NCBI GenBank assembly: GCA_049515555.1
Contig: JBEKTY010000060.1
Coordinates: 14,152 to 78,151 of the forward strand
Source of the DNA: JBEKTY01 sp049515555
GTDB lineage: Bacteria; Planctomycetota; Planctomycetia; Pirellulales; Thermoguttaceae
Direction: 5' to 3'
DNA length: 64,000 nt
In this document: in pieces, positions 57,561-64,000 of the stretch
Layout: every line of letters starts with the position of its first letter
Numbering within the stretch: position 1 is the stretch's first letter
Translations under genes and position numbers: made by a program
Notes under the pieces: generated by a model
What the model saw: only the letters and a program-made list of their open reading frames with translations
Told to the model about the DNA's origin: nothing
The model's database searches: none

Positions 57561-60500
57561 CTACTGTGAGATTGTTGGCGCCGCTACTATCCGGAACGAC
57601 TTTTCGCCCGGGCGAAACGGCGGATCCAACTCGACGCGAACCGGCTTTGCCCGGGGCAGCAACTTGCCCTTGGAATCGAAGTATTGATAGTACGTCGAAC
57701 GGTAGGGCGCGTTGGCGTCGACCCACGTCACCAAGGTTTCCCACTCGTCGCGCCCCAGCGTAACATCTTTCCGGTGCGCTTCGGCATTGAGGAGCGTCAG
57801 CACCAAGGCGCTGCGGTGAGAGCCGAATTGCTTGGGCTCGGTGACCTCCGGGCCGCTCATGTGGTTTGACAGGCAGAGGAGGCCGCCGGGGACATAGATG
57901 CGGCGTTTGACCGTTTCGTAGAGCACGTCCTCGGCCGGCTCCAGTTTCGGCATGTCGGCGCAGGCCTCGCGGTATCCTTCGCCCAACGGAGTCGGCACGC
58001 CCCTCTGGATTCCGAACAACGACCGATAGGATTGGGCGAAGCCGTAGGGGTCGCGGGAGCCGGTGAGATCGAGGCCCTTTTTCGGATCCTTCTCGCCGTG
58101 GCAGCGCACGCAGTGCCGGTCGAAGATGGGCTGGATCAGCTTCTCGTAGTCGACCAGCGCGACGTCGCCCCACGGCGGCGGCTTGGGCTGAGAGGGCTCA
58201 CGCCGCATGGCCAGCCGGGCGCCGCCCGTGCGGGGCACGTGCTGCTTGGTCTCGTGACAGCCGACACAGCCCCGGATCTCGCCCGGCTTGAACTCGACGT
58301 GGCTGCGCATCCGCCGGATCTCCATCATGTTCTCGTCCAGGGCCTGAAAGTAAACCGCCAGGCCCGCCGGCACCTTGAAATAGGCCGATCCGTCCTTCTC
58401 CACCGGTACCGTGCCGACGACCCGGACGGGCGACCACGTCCAGTAGCCGAAGTTGCGCGAATGTTGAGTGCCCGGCGTCCAGCGAATGGGACCGCTATAG
58501 TCGTTCTTGCCGAAGAACCATTGCAGTTGCTCGGATATGCGGAGGTAGCGAATCGTCCCCGGCTTAATGCCCGGCATGTCGCGATTCACGTCGTCCAGGT
58601 AGCAGGTGGCATAATTCGAGTCGGGGTCCACGTTGGAGGGCACTATGGGCGGCCTGGGGCGCCTGCGAACCGGCATGGGACGCAAGACGTCCATCGTCGG
58701 ATCGCGATGCACGAGCTCCTTGTTTCCCCACACGTCGATGTAATAGGCCGCATAGCTGGTCTTCCCCGGGAAGTGGAAGGCGTAGGACGCGAGAAAGCCT
58801 TTCTCCGACAACGGCCAGGGCGTCTTGTAGAATCCTCCGCGGTCGGCGACTCCGCCTTCCGGCACGGTCGGGCACGGCCCGAGACCGCCTTCCAGCGGGC
58901 TGCAGCGGGGCGTCACGTAGCGCAGGCCCCTGGGATTGTTGGCCCCCTGCGACGGATCGACCACGGCCACCGCCCCTTCCGGCGGCGAATGATGGCCGCA
59001 TGCGATCACCACCAATTTCTGGCTGCTGGGGATCGAACGCGGCTCGCGGACCGACTGCGGATCGCGGAAGTGGGTCTTGAACAGGCCGTCGTTCATCGTC
59101 CCGTCGGGATGAATCGTCCACAGTGCATGCGGCCATTGCCAGAAGCGCTCCTGATAATCCCATCGCATGTATCCGATGAGTCCGTTGTCGAGGCAATGCG
59201 GGTAGCGATCCACGTCCTTGTTGTACGTCAGCCGCTCGATTTCCTTGCCGTCGGCCGAGACGCGGAAGAGGTTGGGCAGTCCGAAGTCGCTGTAGGCCAG
59301 CGGCGCCGCCCCGCATTGCGAAGCTCCACACCCTCGGTCGGACGAGAAGACGACGTCACCGTTGGGCAGATACGCGGGCTCGCGATCGCAATAGAGCTTG
59401 TCAGCGGTCAATTGGCGCAATCCCGTCCCGTCCAGGCGGATCTCGAAAAGATGTGTCGGCTCGCTGCCGTTCTCCCAGAAGAGGCCTGCCTTGAATCCGA
59501 CCACGTGCTCGAAGACAACGACGCTGGGGCCGTTTCTCCACGCCACGCTTCCCCAGCCGTATCGCCCGTTGCCCCAGGATGGCTGACGCACATAGGCGAA
59601 CACCAGGCGATCGGCGTCCCACCACAGGTCCATGTCTTGTACATGTCCGGGCCCCAATTGGCCGGCGACGAGCGGCCGCAGCGGGCCGCCGGGCTCGATA
59701 CCCGATTGAACGAAGATGTCGCCTCCCGGCTGCCGCTCTTTCGGACGGTCGTGATTCTGAACGAGACCGTCGGGGTGATTTCCTTCGGTCCTGACCGGGA
59801 CCTTGAAGAACGCCACCTCCTTGAAATCCATATCGGGACCGGCCAACACAACGTTCCGGGCGGCGCGGCGGACTTCCATCCACCATTTCCGTTGACCAGC
59901 AAGGTCGGCCGGAGGCTTTTGAGAGCCAGGACGAAGGCTCGCACGCCGCAGGGTTTCCAGGGCGACGACCATGCGCTGGCGCCGCGACTCGGTCGCGGAT
60001 GCCAGCGCGGACGCCGCCAGCCCCTCGGCGCGACTGGCGATGTCTTGGCCCGATTGTGAGAGGTCCCGCGTTGTCCGGTGCACCCCCAGGGCCATCGCTT
60101 GCAACACGAAGTCGCACTCCGCAGAAGTCTCCGGCTGCAGCGCGAGGCATTTCGCCATCCAGTCCGGCGTATCGGGCGCGGGTCGTGCGTCTGGCTTGGC
60201 ATCTCGGACGGCGATCAGGGCCCATGCGGTGGTGTCACGCACGAAGGGGTCCTCGTGTCCGAGCAAGGCCGCCCCCTTCTCAACCACGGGCCACCAACCC
60301 TGGTCGTCGGTCAAGCGGCGTCCGCCGATCCGGGCGGCCATGGCATAGAGCAGTTCGGCGGCGACGGAGGCCGCCTCGACGGACTTCTCCGCGGCCAAGG
60401 CGTCCAGCACGGTCGCGGCATTGGCAGGCGAGGCGGCCAGAACGCTTCCCAGTTGTTCGATCTCGTCCGCGGCGGCCGGACCCCCGAAGGCGGCCAGGAT

Positions 60501-60653
60501 GGGCTGCACGACGCCACCGGCCCCCCGGCTCTTCAAGAGGTCCTGGTACATCGCCCGGTAGTCCGCGGAGGCGGCCTTCGGGGGCGCCGCCGTTGCCGCC
60601 GCGGCGAGCAAGGCCAAGGTCATGACGAGCGCCACATAGAATCGGTCAGTCAT
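57561..60653 (-). CDS. HzsA-related di-haem c-type cytochrome protein
   Basis: 1030 residues from the ATG at 60653 (GGAG 10 bp upstream), signal peptide MTDRFYVALVMTLALLAAAA. The first ~250 residues are helical. The central part resembles the hydrazine synthase alpha-subunit middle-domain family with propeller-like blades (EIRLDGTGLRQLTADKLYCD; PNGDVVFSSDRGCGASQCGA; GKEIERLTYNKDVDRYPHCL). Two haem c sites follow: C796-V-G-C-H in GCVGCHETKQ and C848-V-R-C-H in HCVRCHGEKDPKKGLDLTGS. Such proteins are common in non-anammox Planctomycetota, so hydrazine synthesis is not implied. They are probably periplasmic redox proteins. The partner is unknown; the adjacent gene at 60741 is codirectional. Confidence 0.85.
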   Translation of the reverse strand: MTDRFYVALVMTLALLAAAATAAPPKAASADYRAMYQDLLKSRGAGGVVQPILAAFGGPAAADEIEQLGSVLAASPANAATVLDALAAEKSVEAASVAAELLYAMAARIGGRRLTDDQGWWPVVEKGAALLGHEDPFVRDTTAWALIAVRDAKPDARPAPDTPDWMAKCLALQPETSAECDFVLQAMALGVHRTTRDLSQSGQDIASRAEGLAASALASATESRRQRMVVALETLRRASLRPGSQKPPADLAGQRKWWMEVRRAARNVVLAGPDMDFKEVAFFKVPVRTEGNHPDGLVQNHDRPKERQPGGDIFVQSGIEPGGPLRPLVAGQLGPGHVQDMDLWWDADRLVFAYVRQPSWGNGRYGWGSVAWRNGPSVVVFEHVVGFKAGLFWENGSEPTHLFEIRLDGTGLRQLTADKLYCDREPAYLPNGDVVFSSDRGCGASQCGAAPLAYSDFGLPNLFRVSADGKEIERLTYNKDVDRYPHCLDNGLIGYMRWDYQERFWQWPHALWTIHPDGTMNDGLFKTHFRDPQSVREPRSIPSSQKLVVIACGHHSPPEGAVAVVDPSQGANNPRGLRYVTPRCSPLEGGLGPCPTVPEGGVADRGGFYKTPWPLSEKGFLASYAFHFPGKTSYAAYYIDVWGNKELVHRDPTMDVLRPMPVRRRPRPPIVPSNVDPDSNYATCYLDDVNRDMPGIKPGTIRYLRISEQLQWFFGKNDYSGPIRWTPGTQHSRNFGYWTWSPVRVVGTVPVEKDGSAYFKVPAGLAVYFQALDENMMEIRRMRSHVEFKPGEIRGCVGCHETKQHVPRTGGARLAMRREPSQPKPPPWGDVALVDYEKLIQPIFDRHCVRCHGEKDPKKGLDLTGSRDPYGFAQSYRSLFGIQRGVPTPLGEGYREACADMPKLEPAEDVLYETVKRRIYVPGGLLCLSNHMSGPEVTEPKQFGSHRSALVLTLLNAEAHRKDVTLGRDEWETLVTWVDANAPYRSTYYQYFDSKGKLLPRAKPVRVELDPPFRPGEKSFRIVAAPTISQ

Positions 60654-60740
60654 GTGTGCCAAGCTCCGTAACCGAAACAACGTTGCAGCAATTATCAATT
60701 ACCGACTCGGCAAAACGTGCCGCTGTCAGCAATACGGCCA

Positions 60741-62096
60741 TCATTTTTCGTCTGGCTTCGGGTTTGTGATGCCGGAAATAGCGTCCGTTTGCTCACGCAG
60801 CGGAAGCTTCGCCATCCGGCAGATGCTGTGGAAATACACACCCGTGGCGCCGTTGTGAAGCGCCACTTGGGTATAGTCACGGAAATATTCACCCAATCCT
60901 CTCCTGCCGAACCGCTCGCGCCAGAATGGAGTGCCCGGCCCTTGCTTCTCTTGGGATAGCATTGTCCCCGTCCAATAGGCGGCGCCTTTCTTTTGCGCGC
61001 TCTTGACCGCGGCAGACCACGCCCTGGTCACCTCGGCGAGGCCGAAATCTCCGTGCGCTTCCAGGAACAGGTTATAGCCCATTTCGCCGACCACGTCCGC
61101 GTGTGCAGCGATCCTGCCGACCTCGCCCGCCTCGGAAGCCCGCCCGTAAAGGAAAATGCCGACCGGCAACTTGAACTTCGCCCGCAACTGATCACAATGG
61201 TCCAGGCAGGCGGCGGGAATATCCAAACCGCTCCGTCCGCCCTCCTCGTCCACGAAAAGGATGTCGACGCCCATGTCCACATACTCTTTCCAGATACCCA
61301 GGATCCGCTCATGGTCTTGCCCTCCGCGGTAGGATCTTTCGCGGTGCGTGAACCCGAAGACCCCAGCCCTGATGCTCGCACGGTGTAGGCGCGGCGTCAA
61401 GGCCGCGATCTTGTCCCGGAAGCGAGGGTAGCCCCAACTGCTGTCGTCGAATTTGCCTTGCCAATAGTGGAATCCTTTTATCAGCAACAGGTCGCAGCCA
61501 CCCAGTCTTTGGATCCAGGCCATGATCTCGTCAAGGGAGAGGTCCCGCCCCAAGTGCCCGCGTTCCAGAAATTCATAGGTAGCGATACGCAGGTTTGGCT
61601 TGAGCCACCATTTCTCGGAACTTTCCGGCGACTTGGCGGCGGGCGCGGCGTCGGCCTGCGTCCGTTCCGCTGCCGGCAGCGGCGCCTTGCCGGCGGGCAG
61701 AAGTCCGATGCGCTTGGGGCCCACCGCCAATTCGTCGATCCAGAGCTTCTGGGCATGCGGCAAGAGTCCGGGCCCAAAGTAAGGAGCCAGCAGGAACTGG
61801 TTGAACTTCATTTTCGGGAAGTCAGTCGATCGCAGGACCACGTCGGTGCGATCGACAACGAGCTTCCCATCGTACCAGTCCCGCTCCACGAGGCTCGCGT
61901 CCTCAAAACTCTCACTGAAAAAGACCCGCTCATTCCCGAGATCGAAGAGAATTTTCTCCTGCACCGGCCGGGGCTTGGGTGAGGCCGGGCCGACACTTTG
62001 GTCGGCCGCCAACAAGCCGAGCGGCGCCAACGGTGCCACGGCAAGGGAGAGGACCGCGAGACAGAACTGTATTGGAACGCCGCGTGTGGTTTCCAT
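60741..62096 (-). CDS. Exported protein with a putative TIM-barrel (glycosidase-like) domain
   Basis: 451 residues. The start at 62096 follows AGGAGG at 7 bp and gives a signal peptide (PIQFCLAVLSLAVAPLAPLG LLAAD). Residues ~30-140 are beta-rich (NERVFFSESFEDASLVERDW; FPKMKFNQFLLAPYFGPGLL), reminiscent of a jelly-roll. Residues ~165-430 have alternating strand/helix patterns of a barrel: GGCDLLLIKGFHYWQGKFDD, SIRAGVFGFTHRERSYRGGQ, YVDMGVDILFVDEEGGRSGL (acidic VDEEGG a candidate site), PVGIFLYGRASEAGEV, ATGVYFHSICRMAKL. I do not recognise a named family. It may be cotranscribed with the di-haem gene downstream. Confidence 0.6.
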   Translation of the reverse strand: METTRGVPIQFCLAVLSLAVAPLAPLGLLAADQSVGPASPKPRPVQEKILFDLGNERVFFSESFEDASLVERDWYDGKLVVDRTDVVLRSTDFPKMKFNQFLLAPYFGPGLLPHAQKLWIDELAVGPKRIGLLPAGKAPLPAAERTQADAAPAAKSPESSEKWWLKPNLRIATYEFLERGHLGRDLSLDEIMAWIQRLGGCDLLLIKGFHYWQGKFDDSSWGYPRFRDKIAALTPRLHRASIRAGVFGFTHRERSYRGGQDHERILGIWKEYVDMGVDILFVDEEGGRSGLDIPAACLDHCDQLRAKFKLPVGIFLYGRASEAGEVGRIAAHADVVGEMGYNLFLEAHGDFGLAEVTRAWSAAVKSAQKKGAAYWTGTMLSQEKQGPGTPFWRERFGRRGLGEYFRDYTQVALHNGATGVYFHSICRMAKLPLREQTDAISGITNPKPDEK

Positions 62097-62309
62097 CAGA
62101 ATCCTCCTTCGTCTTGGCGCGGTCCGCGGTGAAAGACCGATTTGTCCTCCCCAATAATACCGCCCGGGTGAGGCCGGCGGAAGATCCGGTCGCAAGGCCG
62201 ACAAAGTGCGGAAATCGATATTCACCAGCTACTGCCAACCTCCATCCAGAGCGGCACTTGCGGTTCGGCTGAGTGTTTTCAGCATACCGGGTTCCATTGC
62301 ACGGTCGGG
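62097..62309. other. Divergent gap before the GH127 pseudogene
   Basis: 213 bp upstream of the barrel gene. The in-frame extension of the GH127 remnant into this gap shows no family-like sequence, so the N-terminus of that gene seems to have been lost here. Confidence 0.35.
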
Positions 62310-63564
62310 ATGCTAAACTGGAGGGACGGATACACCGGGCACATGGACGAGGTCCATGAGGAGTTCAAGAGAGCATGGGCCGTCGATCACACGATGACCG
62401 GCGACCGCCTCAACTGGCCCAAAGGGGCATGGCCGTATGAAGGCGGCGGATACTGGTTCGACGGCCTCGTCCGTCTGGGCTATATCCTACATGACGACGC
62501 GCTCATCCAGCAGGCGAAAAGGCGTCTGGGAGTCGTCGTCACCCACATGAACCCAAACGGCATCCTGTTCCTGTGGTGGCTCAACAAGAACAATCCCGAC
62601 GATGCGAAGGCGATTACATGTGACGGAGGCTGGCCCATTTGGGCCAGCGGGCTGCTGGGGCGTGCCTTGGCTGCCTACTACGCTGGTTCCGGAGACAGAC
62701 CGGTTCTGCAGACGCTGGAAGCGGCCTATAAGGGGGACCGGAACTGGGTGCGGCTGGGAGGTGGCATGTCGAGCGTCTGGCCCGCCTTTCAAACCTACAC
62801 CTGGACGGGGAACAAGGAAATCGCCGAGGCCCTGACCATGCTCTTTTCGAAAGACGGTGGCGGCAAGGGCACGTCCCGGGGGGCATGGGACCGGTACCGT
62901 CGCATGCCGAACGAGAAACCGGGGGCCGAGGCCAACGAACACGGCGTGATGTTTCTCGAAGGCACGACACCGTGGGCGCTAGGCTACCTGTGGACCGGCA
63001 ATCGCGAGTTCCTCGATGCGACGATTGCGTGGTACGATCTGCTCGAACGCGTCGCCATGCAGCCCTCCGGCGTACCGGTCGCCGATGAGTATTACGGGCC
63101 GACCGGCGCGTTCCGGGGAACCGAGACCTGTGACGTGGCCGGCTACCTGTGGAGTCAGATCGTCCTGGCTCTCCTATGGCCCGCTGCTTTTCGCCCTGCC
63201 GATTCCGGACACCCAAGGCCCGAACACGCCCGATCCGGCCGCCAGGTGGAACTATGCACTGGACGTGCAAGGCGAGAAGCTGGAGCACGACATCGTCGTG
63301 GAGCGTCAGGCGATGCCCGCCAAATGGGATTGGCCGCTGGCATCGCCGCTGAAGCTGAGGGCCAACGGTACAGCTATCGACTGGAACCCGGCGCCCAAGG
63401 CGCCTCGTCTGCCGTCCGAACCGATCGCGAAACGGGAGCAGCCTGAAAGAATCACGTTGATTCCCTACGGCTGCACCAAATTCCGCGTTTCCATGTTCCC
63501 GATTACGGAGCGGGTTTTCAAGCTTTCGGAGTTGAACAAGCCGCCTCAATCTTCGGGGAAGTGA
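62310..63564 (+). pseudogene. GH127/DUF1680 (beta-L-arabinofuranosidase-like) gene, internally deleted and frameshifted
   Basis: The first part (62310-~63168) reads as the catalytic-barrel half of a GH127-like enzyme: WPYEGGGYWFDGLVRLGYIL, GGWPIWASGLLGRALAAYYA, EHGVMFLEGTTPWALGYLWT and GAFRGTETCDVAGYLWSQI. Family proteins continue here with a further ~200-300 residues including the active-site region. Instead the next frame resumes with the C-terminal domain at SYGPLLFALPIPDTQGPNTP and runs to the stop at 63564 (KLSELNKPPQSSGK). The signal peptide and first strands are also missing. The gene is therefore a remnant and very probably inactive; the deletion joint is near 63165-63175. Confidence 0.8.
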
Positions 63565-63583
63565 GACGGAGCTGGGAGATTTG

Positions 63584-63776
63584 ATGTCCAGCCTTCTCAG
63601 GGGTAGAATCGCCCGTGTCCTGGCAACTTTGGGAGACATCTTCGTGGGCATCATCAAGGCGATTTACCTTCTGATCCGGGCATTCCTGGTGCCCCGGCTC
63701 CGCCTGGCCGCCGAAAATCTGGCACTGCGGCAGCAGGTTGCCGTCAACCAACACACCGTCAAACGTCCCAGGCTGC
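63584..63776 (+). mobile_element. Truncated integrase/transposase N-terminus
   Basis: From the ATG at 63584 the protein reads MSSLLRGRIARVLATLGDIF, then FLVPRLRLAAENLALRQQVA and VNQHTVKRPRLRPR. The LAAENLALRQQ...VKRPRLRPR segment is the standard N-terminus of rve-type integrases common in Planctomycetota. After ~65 residues the similarity stops at a GGCTGCGGCC sequence and another gene's coding frame takes over, so the catalytic DDE domain is absent. Confidence 0.65.
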
Positions 63777-64000
63777 GGCCTCGTGAGCTACGCGTCCCTG
63801 AAACTGAAACAGCCGATCAGGCTCCCGCGCGAGGTGCGGCGACTGGGGATGTGGGTGAAAGGGAACTCCTGTTGGGGGCGAGTGTACTGGGAGTTCCTCG
63901 ACGCCCATGGGGAACGTTACTTTTCGGCGGCCGACGAGACCTCCGGGTGGGAGGTGAGCGACTGGCGCGACCGCAGCGCGATCAACTTCGACGGCTGGAA
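63777..64000 (+). CDS. Fragment of a secreted-protein beta domain (5' missing, 3' off the edge)
   Basis: In a frame different from the integrase, the sequence reads GLVSYASLKLKQPIRLPREV, LGMWVKGNSCWGRVYWEFLD, and GWEVSDWRDRSAINFDGW up to the right edge. The GxWVKGNSxWGRVxWE and SAINFDGW pattern belongs to beta-sandwich modules of large planctomycete glycan-related proteins, as best I recall. There is no start codon context of its own; it seems to be an internal piece joined to the integrase remnant. Confidence 0.5.

Noticed and set aside
57561..60653. True hydrazine synthase (anammox) subunit
   Set aside because: Only the middle-domain similarity and two haem sites are seen; the HzsB/HzsC genes and other anammox genes are absent, and this family is common in non-anammox Planctomycetota.
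1..64000. tRNA or rRNA genes
   Set aside because: No cloverleaf with GTTCGA-type arm and CCA context, and no rRNA-like stretch was recognised by eye; a tRNAscan/Infernal run would settle it.

Overview
The window looks like a chromosome segment of a GC-rich Planctomycetota bacterium. The order is uncertain; a Pirellulales-like lineage would fit. Several features point to this phylum: secreted Gfo/Idh/MocA oxidoreductases with twin-arginine leaders, a HzsA-related di-haem protein, a neutral-ceramidase-like protein, ThuA, UroD-like and DUF6067 glycosidase families, exported HEAT-repeat and PQQ-propeller proteins, and many palindromic intergenic repeats. I see no rRNA, tRNA or CRISPR array.

Layout. 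(1) 1-8217, minus strand: one tightly packed surface-glycan operon with three GT4 glycosyltransferases, a NeuD/PglD-type sugar acyltransferase, a DegT/perosamine-type aminotransferase, and an FkbM methyltransferase that carries a long 21/25-residue repeat coiled coil and runs off the left edge. (2) 8434-13778: secreted beta-helix, sugar-isomerase-like and propeller/CBM proteins. (3) 14016-18539: FGGY kinase, UroD-like protein and GlpD-like dehydrogenase, all on the minus strand, probably a polyol or sugar-alcohol catabolic unit. (4) 18642-26876: exported HEAT protein, Tat-exported Gfo/Idh/MocA, transglutaminase-like and PQQ-propeller proteins. (5) 27094-28681: a YeiH-type transporter coupled to a 46-residue membrane microprotein. 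(6) 29002-49890: a glycan-degradation island with ceramidase-like, two Gfo/Idh/MocA, two DUF6067 glycosidases, SGNH hydrolase, GH42-like, propeller and ThuA proteins. (7) 49982-54022: propeller-phosphoesterase and a CBM9-type lipoprotein. (8) 54162-57206: a NACHT-type STAND NTPase with C-terminal HEAT-like repeats, a plausible defence protein. (9) 57561-62096: a HzsA-related di-haem protein and a putative TIM-barrel protein. (10) 62310-64000: a decay zone with an internally deleted GH127 pseudogene, an integrase N-terminus and a fragment of another secreted protein.

Most exported enzymes here appear to serve the breakdown and modification of complex glycans outside or in the periplasm, with the FGGY/UroD/GlpD unit a likely cytoplasmic outlet. 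No SusC/SusD pair is present, as expected for this phylum.

The least explained structure is the repeat landscape. At least nine palindromic families occupy the intergenic gaps, and two of them lie inside reading frames. Three families share a nested design in which each arm is itself a hairpin closed by TCC in one arm and GGA in the other. A frameshift at 8658-8664, the GH127 deletion and the integrase junction are the clear gene lesions.
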